This document shows positions 53,282 to 62,500 of a stretch of 64,000 nt of DNA, piece by piece. This stretch comes from Flavobacterium panacis. Lineage in GTDB: Bacteria; Bacteroidota; Bacteroidia; Flavobacteriales; Flavobacteriaceae. Positions within the stretch are counted from its first letter, which is position 1. Each line of letters starts with the position of its first letter. Below the pieces are notes generated by a model that saw nothing but the letters and a program-made list of their open reading frames with translations, was not told the origin of the DNA and made no database searches. The position numbers and the translations under genes were made by a program. Location of the stretch: assembly GCF_024649945.1 (NCBI RefSeq), contig NZ_JANKMS010000005.1:62001-126000 (forward strand), written 5' to 3'.

Positions 53282-53572
53282 ATGACGAAAGCAGATATCG
53301 TAGCGAAGATTTCAGAGAAACTAGGTCTTGAAAAAGGAGACGTTCAAGCAACAGTAGAAACTTTTATGGAAGAAGTTAAAACTTCTTTAGAGACTGGAGA
53401 CAATGTTTACCTAAGAGGTTTTGGTAGTTTTATCGTTAAAACTAGAGCTGAAAAAACTGGAAGAAACATTTCTAAAAACACTACAATTAAAATTCCAGCA
53501 CACAACATTCCTGCGTTTAAACCTGCAAAAGTTTTTGTAGAAGGAGTTAAAACAAACAACGAAGCAAAATAA
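53282..53572 (+). CDS. HU family DNA-binding protein
   Basis: This 96-residue protein has the full HU/IHF fold: MTKADIVAKISEKLGLEKGD, the turn GFGSFIVKTRAEKTGRN, and the arm ISKNTTIKIPAHNIPAFKP. It bends and compacts DNA as a dimer. The loop segment PAHNIPAFKP keeps the intercalating Pro. It is followed 27 bp downstream by a gene for a very basic 30-residue protein, probably in one transcript. Confidence 0.95.
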   Translation: MTKADIVAKISEKLGLEKGDVQATVETFMEEVKTSLETGDNVYLRGFGSFIVKTRAEKTGRNISKNTTIKIPAHNIPAFKPAKVFVEGVKTNNEAK

Positions 53573-53599
53573 TATTAATTAACATAAATCAGACACGAT

Positions 53600-53692
53600 A
53601 TGCCAAGTGGTAAAAAAAGAAAGAGACATAAGGTAGCTACTCACAAACGTAAGAAAAGAGCGAGAGCTAACCGTCACAAAAAGAAAAAGTAG
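53600..53692 (+). CDS. Very small, highly basic protein (30 residues), possible ribosomal protein
   Basis: ATG at 53600 to TAG at 53692 encodes MPSGKKRKRHKVATHKRKKR followed by ARANRHKKKK. Twenty of 30 residues are Lys, Arg or His. I recall the same kind of 30-residue protein between HU and rng in other Bacteroidota. Its composition resembles the AURKAIP1/COX24 C-terminal motif that includes mycobacterial bS22, so a ribosomal subunit role is plausible but unproven. The stop codon and last codons lie in the stem of the terminator (53684-53708). Confidence 0.75.
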   Translation: MPSGKKRKRHKVATHKRKKRARANRHKKKK

Positions 53693-53708
53693 TTTTAAAC
53701 TACTTTTT
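53684..53708 (+). terminator. Terminator overlapping the stop codon of the small basic gene
   Basis: AAAAAGTAGTTT (53684-53695) pairs with AAACTACTTTTT (53697-53708). The stop codon TAG (53690-53692) is part of the stem, and a T-run follows. Confidence 0.8.
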
Positions 53709-53956
53709 TCTTTTTAAAAGTTCATTGAAATTGGAGTTTGATAGTCTCGTCACAGTTTAAAGTTTGCAGCCTAAAACTGCTTACTGCCACTGAAAACTGG
53801 CAACTAACTCCTCCGGGTAAATACCTGTTAAAAATATTGTTTAATCCATCTGTAGATAAGATTTTAGATTTTAGATTCCAGATTTTAGATTTTTATTAAG
53901 TCTATTCTCTTTTCTCTTTTCTCTATTTTCTGAAAAAACAGATAAAAATTTACAGT
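53709..53956. other. Non-coding stretch with simple repeats before rng
   Basis: About 250 bp with no gene. Positions 53760-53805 look like a degraded copy of the GCAGTTTTCAGTCGCAG-type element seen at 36443-36506. Positions 53859-53893 hold imperfect tandem copies of TTTTAGATT, and 53900-53931 a pyrimidine-rich CTCTTTT tract. No promoter match is convincing. Confidence 0.55.
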
Positions 53957-55501
53957 GTGAATAAAGAATTAATCATTAGATCTAGTTCTGAAGCCGTAGA
54001 TTTTGCCTTATTAAAAGATGGAAAACTAATTGAATTACACAAAGAACAAGAAACAAGCAACTTTCAGGTTGGTGATATTTTTATTGCCAAAATCAGAAAA
54101 CCAGTTGCTGGACTTAATGCTGCTTTTGTAAATGTAGGCTTTGAAAAAGATGCTTTTTTACATTATCACGATTTAGGTCCAAACTTAGCTTCCCAACTGA
54201 AATTCATAAAACTTGTAAGCGCAGGTAAAATAAAAGATTTCTCCCTAAAAACCTTTCAGTTTGAAAAAGAGATTGACAAAGATGGCATCATTACTGATAT
54301 TTTAAGTGCCAATCAATCTGTCTTAGTCCAAGTTGTAAAAGAACCTATATCTACCAAAGGTCCAAGAATAAGCGCTGAGCTTTCACTGGCAGGAAGATTT
54401 ATCGTTCTGGTTCCGTTTTCTGACCGTGTTTCTATTTCTCAAAAAATAGAAGACAAGAAAGAAAAAGACCGTTTAAAAAAACTTGTTCTATCGATCAAAC
54501 CTAAAGGATTTGGTGTTATTGTTCGTACAGTAGCCGAAGGCAAAAATACAGCCGAATTAGAAAAAGATTTGCAGAACCTGCTTAGCAGATGGACTGCAAT
54601 GTGTAAAAAATTACCAACTGCTCATCATCCGTCAAAAGTATTAGGAGAGCTTAATAGAGCTTCTTCAATATTAAGAGATGTATTTAATGATACCTTCAGC
54701 GGTATTCAAATAGATGATGAAGAGTTGTACCATCAAACGAAGGATTATCTGCAAGAAATTGCGCCTTCAAAACAATCGATTGTTAAGTTTTATCAATCAA
54801 ATGACACTCCGATTTTTGAGAAATACAATATAGAGAGACAAATCAAAACTTCTTTTGGCCGAACTGTTTCCATGAGTAAAGGTGCTTATCTTATCATTGA
54901 ACACACTGAAGCTCTTCACGTTATAGACGTAAATAGCGGAAACCGTTCTAACAAAGCAACCAACCAGGAAGATACAGCCATGGAAGTAAATATGATTGCC
55001 GCTGCAGAAATCGCAAGACAACTACGCTTGCGCGATATGGGCGGAATTATCGTAGTTGATTTTATCGATATGTCTAATCCAGAAAACAGGAAAGTTTTGT
55101 TCGACTTCTTGCGAGAAGAAATGAGCGACGATAAAGCAAAGCATAAAATATTACCGCCAAGTAAGTTTGGTTTGGTCCAGATTACAAGACAGCGCGTAAG
55201 ACCAGAAGTTAATATTAAAACCAGAGAAGAAGATCCAAATAAAGTCAATGGTGAAATTGAAGCACCAATATTAATAATTGACAAGATCACCTCTGATTTA
55301 GAAAGACTTTTAAAAACCCACAATAAAGTTGTGCTTAACACACATCCGTTTGTGGCTGCATACCTCAGTAAAGGTTTTCCATCATTACGTTCAAAATGGT
55401 TTTTTGAACATAAGAAATGGGTGAAAATCATACCTCGTGACGCTTACACGTACTTAGAATATCATTTCTACGATAAAAAAGGAAATGTTATTTCAGAATA
55501 A
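53957..55501 (+). CDS. rng: Ribonuclease G/E family endoribonuclease
   Basis: This 514-residue enzyme matures 16S rRNA and cleaves single-stranded RNA at 5'-monophosphate ends. An S1-like RNA-binding domain lies near 35-130 (GDIFIAKIRKPVAGLNAAFV). The DNase-I-like catalytic segments HVIDVNSGNRSN and VVDFIDMSNPEN supply the metal-binding Asp residues. The start is GTG. After ITRQRVRPEVNIK, the position where E. coli RNase E/G has a Cys-Pro-x-Cys zinc link reads REEDPNKVNGEIEA, without cysteines, so the usual zinc-bridged dimer is not expected. Confidence 0.93.
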   Translation: MNKELIIRSSSEAVDFALLKDGKLIELHKEQETSNFQVGDIFIAKIRKPVAGLNAAFVNVGFEKDAFLHYHDLGPNLASQLKFIKLVSAGKIKDFSLKTFQFEKEIDKDGIITDILSANQSVLVQVVKEPISTKGPRISAELSLAGRFIVLVPFSDRVSISQKIEDKKEKDRLKKLVLSIKPKGFGVIVRTVAEGKNTAELEKDLQNLLSRWTAMCKKLPTAHHPSKVLGELNRASSILRDVFNDTFSGIQIDDEELYHQTKDYLQEIAPSKQSIVKFYQSNDTPIFEKYNIERQIKTSFGRTVSMSKGAYLIIEHTEALHVIDVNSGNRSNKATNQEDTAMEVNMIAAAEIARQLRLRDMGGIIVVDFIDMSNPENRKVLFDFLREEMSDDKAKHKILPPSKFGLVQITRQRVRPEVNIKTREEDPNKVNGEIEAPILIIDKITSDLERLLKTHNKVVLNTHPFVAAYLSKGFPSLRSKWFFEHKKWVKIIPRDAYTYLEYHFYDKKGNVISE

Positions 55502-55505
55502 AACA

Positions 55506-55535
55506 AAACCGCCTTTCGAAAGATTGGCGGTTTTT
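55506..55535 (+). terminator. Terminator of rng
   Basis: AAAACCGCC (55506-55514) pairs with GGCGGTTTT (55527-55535), followed by a T-run, immediately after the rng stop. Confidence 0.9.
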
Positions 55536-55598
55536 TTTATGTAAAAACAATAATAAAAATATTATTTTTCTTACTTTTGAAGGTTAAATAATATTATA

Positions 55599-56399
55599 AT
55601 GCCTTTCAATATCTCTCAGCCAAATTTTAAAGTTTTACTTCCTATTGTTTTTGCTTTGTTTTTATATCACTCAAAAATGTCTGCTCAAAATGATACGATC
55701 TTTTTTGATAAAAACTGGAAAGTCGTCAATAAAGAAAACGCTCTATATTACCGAATTAAACCTCTAAGAATAAATACAAAAAAAGCTGTCGGCTACAAAA
55801 TAGAAAACGTCGATTCTCTTTTTGTTATTAAAGATTATTATCTGGACAATAATCAGTTACAATTTCAAGGTTATTCAAGTGACTTTGACGCTAAATACTT
55901 ATTCGGCAAAGCCGAATGGTTTAATGCTGATGGAAAAATAATTGATGCAAACAATTTTAATTATAACCAAAATAAGAATAGAGGATTCAAAATCCCTGAA
56001 TCTAAATTACCAATTTTTTATCTGGATTATAAAATAGCCAACAAAAGTCTCTTAACAGGAGGCATAGAATTTTGCCTGTCTTGTGAAAAGGAAAACAAAT
56101 TATTAATCGGAGCAGGTTTTGGAATTACAAATAGTTATAACGGAAATTATTACGGACTGCCTGATATACATTTATACTACAGCAAAGAACTTCTATTTAT
56201 AAAAACAGGAAGCTCTCATAAAAATGCCTATGTATTAGGCGGACTTACCTTTTTAAATGTAATTGATTTAGGCATTGGTTACTCTTTTCCATATACAAAT
56301 GAAAATACAGCTGTATTTAAAGGATTTACTACTGGAATTACTTTAAGATTTAATGGAGAATCTAAAAATGCTTATCAAAAATTTAATATTATCCAGTAA
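55599..56399 (+). CDS. Exported protein of unknown function, possible outer-membrane barrel
   Basis: This 266-residue protein has an N-terminal export signal (about 1-35, LLPIVFALFLYHSKMSAQN). The first half (FFDKNWKVVNKENALYYRI, GKAEWFNADGKIIDANNF) resembles MORN/YwqK-like beta-hairpin repeats. The second half has alternating beta strands (KLLIGAGFGITNSYN, LGIGYSFPYTN, FTTGITLRFNG) like a small outer-membrane barrel. I do not recognise the family. It stands alone and ends 1 bp before the stop of the converging gene. Confidence 0.7.
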   Translation: MPFNISQPNFKVLLPIVFALFLYHSKMSAQNDTIFFDKNWKVVNKENALYYRIKPLRINTKKAVGYKIENVDSLFVIKDYYLDNNQLQFQGYSSDFDAKYLFGKAEWFNADGKIIDANNFNYNQNKNRGFKIPESKLPIFYLDYKIANKSLLTGGIEFCLSCEKENKLLIGAGFGITNSYNGNYYGLPDIHLYYSKELLFIKTGSSHKNAYVLGGLTFLNVIDLGIGYSFPYTNENTAVFKGFTTGITLRFNGESKNAYQKFNIIQ

Positions 56400-56400
56400 A

Positions 56401-56808
56401 CTACTCTTTCAAAATCTTAACTTTTCTTCTCCTCCATAGAAAAAATAATAAAGAACTTAGGGAAGAAACAAAAGCGACAAAATAAATTGTATATAATACA
56501 TATTTTGTACCTCCATTTCCCCTTAATCTAAAGCTTCTAAAGTCAAAAAAAACCATACTTGACAAAAGAAGACTTGCGAGATAACTTATAGAAACAAATA
56601 AGAGATATTTATATAAATTTGAAGAAAATTTATACCTCTCAAAAATTACCAACATTGATTTTATTGGAAATATAACTGTATAAAGAAAAGACCATAGAAT
56701 CATAATTTTTTCAGTATTTCCTCCAACGAATATAAGTCCAAATAATGTATAATTATTAAACAATATTGATAGAACGAGAATTACTAAGTATACGTATATT
56801 ACTTTCAT
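56401..56808 (-). CDS. Small membrane protein of unknown function
   Basis: This 135-residue protein has four hydrophobic helices (about residues 3-27, 30-50, 65-85 and 100-125), for example VIYVYLVILVLSILFNNYTL and YTIYFVAFVSSLSSLLFFLW, and ends in a basic tail RRRKVKILKE. No family motif is recognised. It begins 14 bp after the pbpC stop on the same strand and is probably co-transcribed. It may be a small accessory of the envelope, but that is a guess. Confidence 0.65.
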   Translation of the reverse strand: MKVIYVYLVILVLSILFNNYTLFGLIFVGGNTEKIMILWSFLYTVIFPIKSMLVIFERYKFSSNLYKYLLFVSISYLASLLLSSMVFFDFRSFRLRGNGGTKYVLYTIYFVAFVSSLSSLLFFLWRRRKVKILKE

Positions 56809-56822
56809 GGTTTCAATATTTA

Positions 56823-59198
56823 TTATTCTCTTACAATTTCAATTTTTCTTCTAATTTCGTTTCCAGAAGCATCCACAACTGTAATAAAATGCGTTCCTGT
56901 TGTTGGCGTAATTGGCAATTCATGGAACGTTTTGGTTGTGGCTTTATACACATCGTCAACATACCAAAATAGCTCTTTATCCCTTTCAGAATACGCTACT
57001 TTTAAAATTACTGGTTGCACGTTACTATTAAAATCCTTTGTTAAATAGATTTTACTATTTGCTTTGGGGTAAATAAAATCCATTGTTGTGGTTTGCGTTC
57101 CTTCGCAACCTTCTTTAAACGGTGGCAACGGTAGATATTCTATATGTTGGCTTTTGTAATACCACGCCATAACCGGAGGTAATACAAACCAGTTTTTAGT
57201 CACAATGTTATCGATATTTTCACAACTGCTGTTAACCTGAAACTGTTCTTTTTTATCTAAATGAATCGTTTTATGATACGGACAAACTTTCGTAGATTTT
57301 CCTTTTTTAGGAACCCATTGTTTGATTTTTGGGCAATTATCTTTTGCCAGATAACCGCTTAATCGACAAACCTCAACTTCTGCTAAATCATGGTACGGAG
57401 TATCAAACCATCTTTGTCTTGGCAATAAATTAAAAACATCAAATAAAATTGGTGCCGCGCTGGTAACTCCCGTTAGAGTTGGTCTTCCCTCGCCTGTTGC
57501 ATTTCCAACCCAAACTCCAACTACATATCTGGAATTTGTTCCAATAGCCCAAGCATCTCTATTTCCGAAACTGGTTCCTGTTTTCCAAGCAATTTTAAGC
57601 GAACTGTCATAAAACTTCCAAGCTTCGTCTCCTTCAGGTCTGTTGACTTCTTCCATTGCATTGTAAGTCAGCCAAATTGAACCTGCGCCCAAAATATTCT
57701 TTTGGTTGGTTTCTGATCCAAAATCGGGTTTAAAATCATTTTTATAATTGAGTTCGGTAAATTCGTTTGTTCGGTATTGCCCTTTATTTTTTGTGTAATA
57801 ATTGACCGTAGACGAAAGATTCGCATATGTTCGGCATAAATCCCACAAATTACTTTCTGCACCTCCTAAAATCAACGAAAGCCCGTAATGATCGGGTGTT
57901 TTATTGATATTCCTTAATTTGAATTTCTGCAGTTCTTCATAAAATTTATTTACGCTAAAATCCTGCAACATCAAAACGGCAGGAATATTTAACGAACGTG
58001 ATAATGCGCGATGTGCAGGAACTGCTCCGTCAAAAGTCAGATTAAAGTTTTGAGGTGTATAACCCGAAATCTGTGTCGGAATATCAGCAATTAAAGTATT
58101 CGGAAGCAATTCGCCATCGTCTAACATAGCTCCGTACAAAAGCGGTTTTAATATACTTCCAGTACTCCTTGGCGCATCGATAATATCGACATCTTTTTGA
58201 TGATCTGCATCGGCTGGAGAATTTCCAACATAACTCATTACATTTCTGTTTTGAACATCAATTACCAAAATCGCCAGATTGTGAACTTCATTTTGTTTGT
58301 ATTGATTGTAATAATATCTCGCAATTTGATTGACTCTATTTTGCAGCGCATAATCAATTGTAGTTTTTACTCTTGTCCCTTCTTCATTTTTAGCGACTCT
58401 TTGAAGCAAATGCGGCGCGATTTGAGGCAGATCATATGGTTTTTGAGGTAATGGCTCTTCGATCGAAAGTTCGTATGTCTGCTTGTCGATTATGCCTTCT
58501 TGATGGAGTTTTAATAAAAGTCGGTTTCGTTTATTTAATAGTTTAATTTGATTTTTTCCTGGATAAATCAAACTTGGCGCATTCGGTAAAACAGCCAAAA
58601 CTGCATTTTCTGCCCATGATAATTGATTAGATTGAACGCCGAAATAGCGCCATGAAGCCATTTCTAATCCCACAACGTTTCCTCCAAATGGCGCATGAGC
58701 TGCATACATTTCGAGAATTTCATTTTTAGAATAGCCTAACTCTAATCTGGTCGCGAGAATAATTTCTATTATTTTTTCGAAATAGGTTCTGTTTTTTCCT
58801 TTTCGTGATAATCGAATTACCTGTTGTGTCAAGGTGCTTCCGCCTCTCACTACTTTTCCTGCTTTTTTATTTTGCTTGAAAGCATTGATCATTGCACCTG
58901 GATTAAAACCGGGATGTTTATAAAAGTATTCGTCTTCAAAATAAACAATGCATTTTTTGAACTTATCAGGAACACTGTCTTGTTCTGGAAAACGCCATTG
59001 TCCGTCACGAGCAATTTTAGCCCCGAGAAGTTCTCCTTCTTTGCTTTCTATAACGGTTGAATAGGGTTCTTTGAATAATGTTCGAGGTATCGAAAAATAG
59101 TAAATCAGCAAGAGCAGAAATGCAATTGCTGATTTTATTTTGTTTTTTTTAATCCAGTTGAAAATGCGCTGGAGGAATGCTTTAATTTTATTTTTCAA
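56823..59198 (-). CDS. pbpC: Penicillin-binding protein 1C
   Basis: This 791-residue bifunctional enzyme has one N-terminal membrane helix (about 20-42). The GT51 transglycosylase domain (about 60-230) includes YFEDEYFYKHPGFNPGAMI and GGSTLTQQVIRLSRKG. The transpeptidase domain (about 300-570) has the active Ser in RSTGSILKPLLYG, a second motif SLNIPAV and KTGTSFGNRDAW. A C-terminal BiPBP_C domain (about 690-790) is specific to PBP1C. It polymerises and crosslinks peptidoglycan. It lies downstream of an alpha-2-macroglobulin gene, the well-known pairing also found in E. coli. Confidence 0.95.
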   Translation of the reverse strand: MKNKIKAFLQRIFNWIKKNKIKSAIAFLLLLIYYFSIPRTLFKEPYSTVIESKEGELLGAKIARDGQWRFPEQDSVPDKFKKCIVYFEDEYFYKHPGFNPGAMINAFKQNKKAGKVVRGGSTLTQQVIRLSRKGKNRTYFEKIIEIILATRLELGYSKNEILEMYAAHAPFGGNVVGLEMASWRYFGVQSNQLSWAENAVLAVLPNAPSLIYPGKNQIKLLNKRNRLLLKLHQEGIIDKQTYELSIEEPLPQKPYDLPQIAPHLLQRVAKNEEGTRVKTTIDYALQNRVNQIARYYYNQYKQNEVHNLAILVIDVQNRNVMSYVGNSPADADHQKDVDIIDAPRSTGSILKPLLYGAMLDDGELLPNTLIADIPTQISGYTPQNFNLTFDGAVPAHRALSRSLNIPAVLMLQDFSVNKFYEELQKFKLRNINKTPDHYGLSLILGGAESNLWDLCRTYANLSSTVNYYTKNKGQYRTNEFTELNYKNDFKPDFGSETNQKNILGAGSIWLTYNAMEEVNRPEGDEAWKFYDSSLKIAWKTGTSFGNRDAWAIGTNSRYVVGVWVGNATGEGRPTLTGVTSAAPILFDVFNLLPRQRWFDTPYHDLAEVEVCRLSGYLAKDNCPKIKQWVPKKGKSTKVCPYHKTIHLDKKEQFQVNSSCENIDNIVTKNWFVLPPVMAWYYKSQHIEYLPLPPFKEGCEGTQTTTMDFIYPKANSKIYLTKDFNSNVQPVILKVAYSERDKELFWYVDDVYKATTKTFHELPITPTTGTHFITVVDASGNEIRRKIEIVRE

Positions 59199-59211
59199 TG
59201 CTTGTTTTTTT

Positions 59212-59583
59212 TAACCGCAAAGACGCTAAGTAATGCGCAAAGTTCGCAAAGTTTTTTCTCTCGCAGATTCCGCAGATTTTAGAGATTTCTTTTATCTGCT
59301 TGATCTACAAAATCTGCGAGAGACTTTTTAATCATATTTTTTTTGCCACAGATTACACAGATTAGCACAGATTTCTAAAAATCTTTTTAATCCTTATAAT
59401 CTGTGGCTATATTAAGTTGCTCTATTTTTTTCTCTCGCAGATTTCGCAGATTGTGCAGATTTATTTTTATCTGCTTGATCTGCAAAATCTGCGGGAGGCA
59501 TTTTAATCATATTTTTTTGGCACAGATTATAAAGATTAGCACAGATTAAAAAAAATCCTTTTAATACTTATAATCTGTGGCTA
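59212..59583. repeat. Tandem 174-bp duplication of two inverted repeats between A2M and pbpC
   Basis: Element A (CTCTCGCAGATT ... AATCTGCGAGAG, arms 59258-59269 and 59311-59322) and element B (GCCACAGATTA ... TAATCTGTGGC, 59345-59355 and 59397-59407) are repeated 174 bp later: A at 59431-59498 and B at 59519-59583, with some base changes. A further CGCAAAG-type repeat lies at 59212-59251. The stems lack a good T-run on the coding strand. This resembles dispersed flavobacterial repeats seen between genes. Confidence 0.75.
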
Positions 59584-59589
59584 ACAACT

Positions 59590-62500
59590 TTATTTCACCA
59601 CCTCAACCCAGAAGCCTTTTGTTCTTGCTAAGAATGTATTATCGTACATTGCTTCGCATTGTAATCCAGGCAGGTAATAATTTCCTAAATAGGATGCGTT
59701 TAACAGAATACGGAAAACTTTCGTTTCTCTTGCTTTCATTCCGAAATAGAAATTTGTTCTGTCGTCGCGGATATCTATATAATCTGCAATGTTGTTTACT
59801 GCATCTCCATAATCCGTGAAACGAGTATTTACGATCTCAAATCCTGAAGGCAAAATTTGCGATAACGCAACGTTTTGAACACTTTCACCTCTTTGGTTTT
59901 TAATGGTAACCTCAGCAACAAATTCAGTTCCTTGGTTGATTTTGGAAACATTGATCACACTTCCTTTTCTGTCTTTGAACACAATCGAAGCCGTAACATC
60001 GCTTTGAACGGCATTTTCTTGTCCGATTGGCAAAATTCCAGTGTTCAAGACGCGAACATAAACCGTATTTGTTTTATTGTTTTTAAGCGTAATACTGTTT
60101 GTACCAGAAGCAACAGACAAACTGCGATCTGCAACCGATTTTCCTGTGTTGATTGTTTCTCCTTTTCCGTTTTTACTAAACTGAATATTGATTCCTTTTG
60201 GACCGTTGCTCACTGCAAATTTCGACATTGCATATAAACAATAAGCCGTTGTCTGCGTGCTCATCCATTGATTTGCTGACATTTCCTTAGCTAATTTCGT
60301 TGCTGTTACAAATGCTTTTTGTTTTTGATCCAATAAAAGCATTGTTTCTAAAGCCATTGCTCTATTTCTTTCGCTTGAACCATAATAGTAATAGCTGTAA
60401 CCATCTGAACTTCCGTCAATACTTGTTTTCAAGAATAAACTTTGCCCTGCTGATTTTTGACCTGCTAAAACATAAGCTGCAGCCAAACGAAGCATACTTT
60501 CATTCGAAATACCTTTTGTTTCTCTTAATCTGTTCATTGCAGATAAATCGGCATTTCCAGCTAAAGCCAAAGTATATAAACGATATGCCTGTGCTAAATC
60601 ATTTCCGTATTTCGGTTCAAAACGCCATTGTTTCGCTTCTTTTTGCTGATACGACAGCCATTTTGATTTGAAGTTTATTGGTAATACATATCCTTTTTTC
60701 TCCGCTTCAATCAAGAAATGTCCAGCATAAGAAGTTCCCCAATCGTCTGCAATTGCATTTCCTTGCCAATACGGAAGACCGCCATTTGACAATTGGAAAT
60801 TACCCAATCTGGCAATTCCAGCTGCAATATTTTTCTGAATCAGATCTTTGCGTTTTGCATCAATATCTGCCACATCGCCTAAATACAATTGTGGAAAAAC
60901 TGATGAAGTCGTCTGCTCCACACATCCGTGAGGATACTGAATCAAGAATTGTAATCTTCCGTTCAAATTCATAGATGGCATTGACGAAACTTCCAGTCTT
61001 GCTTTGTTGCTTCCTGCAATTCCAAAAGTTTTCCATGAAATTGTTTTAGTACTATTTGGCGTCAAAACAACATCGGTAAAAGTACTCGTAACCGGATTCG
61101 GATTTGTCATATCAATTTCCACATCGTAAACTGATTTCTCGCTTCCGGATGTTGCAATTACCTGAACTTTTGCAATTCCAGTCGCAGATCCTACGACCAA
61201 ATTAAAATACGCCATTTTCTCGTCTGGTTGCGCAAAATTCAAACTTTGAACTGCACTTCCCATTACTTTTAATCCGTTACTTGTTTTTACCTGAATCGAA
61301 ACATTTTTAATTTTGTTTTCAGTCGCAAAAACCGTTACCGGAAGCGTTACTTTTTCTGATGGTGAAATTTTTCTTGGCAACGAAGCCAAAACCATTAATG
61401 GACTCTTAACTTGTGTTGCTTTTTCAACACTTCCGTAAGCGCTTGTTTTTGCATCGCCTGCCACAACCATTGTACGAACTGATCCAATATATTTTGGCAA
61501 TTTTAATTGATGTGATTTTGTTTCTCCTTTTTCTAGTTTAAATGGTCCATAGTACAATACAACAGGTTTGAAACGGTTTGCTTTTTTAGCTTTTCCTCCG
61601 CCTAAATCCTGGTCACCACCAATACTGAAAATTTGGTTTATTTTTCCACCATAAGCGCCAATTACATCATCGTAAATATCCCAAGTTTTCACTCCTAAAG
61701 CTTCACGAACATAGAAACTATCCCAAGCATTTGGTGTTTTAAAACGAGTTAAATCTAAAAGCCCTTCATCGACAACTGCAATGGTATAGGTCATTTCTTT
61801 ACCTGATTTTTCGCCCACTTTTACTGTAAATGGCTGTTCTGGTCTTAATACATCCGGCATATTAAGAGTTGGTGCCAAAATGGTATTTTTATCTACTACT
61901 TCGATTGGCACAATTCCATACATACGAATTGGTGAATCGTTTTTAGTTGAAGCATGAGGCTGTAATAATGTAATATTGAAATATACATTTGGTGCCATTT
62001 CTCCCGTAATTGGAATTTCAACTTTGGTTTCTCCTTTTTTAGTTTCTGCCCAAATAGTCTGCACTACTCTTGATCCGTTTTCTACAGAAATCAAAGCACG
62101 TCCGCCTTCACTTGAAGGGAAAGAAATCTGTGCTTTTTCTCCAACAGCATAGTTTTTCTTATCTGTTGAGAATACTAACATATTAGCCGTTGATGCATCT
62201 CTATTACGTGTTTTTCCAGACCAGATTGGCCAGTCGATATTTACTGTTAAAGATGTAGCGTGACCATCTTCCTGATCGGCAACACGAATTAAATAACGTC
62301 CCCATTCTTCATCTGCTAAGGCAAACTGGAAACTTCCTTTTCCGCTTGAATCTGTATTGATTACGAAAGTTTTGTATGAAGTCGTTGCATTCGACGAGTT
62401 ATAATTCGATAAATTATCGCTTGAAGAATCCCACCACCATCTCCAATCTACTTTGTAAACTCGAACTTCAAGATTACGAACCGATTTTGGTCTTCCGTTT

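Noticed and set aside
55007..55431. Long minus-strand open frame inside rng
   Set aside because: It is antisense to a well-conserved enzyme, and its translation looks like no known family.
59345..59407. Element B as a terminator of the alpha-2-macroglobulin gene
   Set aside because: The stem is strong but is not followed by a T-run on the minus strand, and it is duplicated together with element A, so a dispersed repeat explains it better.
59212..59583. A CRISPR array
   Set aside because: There are only two copies of a 174-bp compound unit made of inverted repeats; there are no regular spacers and no cas genes in the window.
59577..60974. Several plus-strand open frames over the alpha-2-macroglobulin gene
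   Set aside because: They mirror a clear coding frame in the other strand and have no start context or family features.
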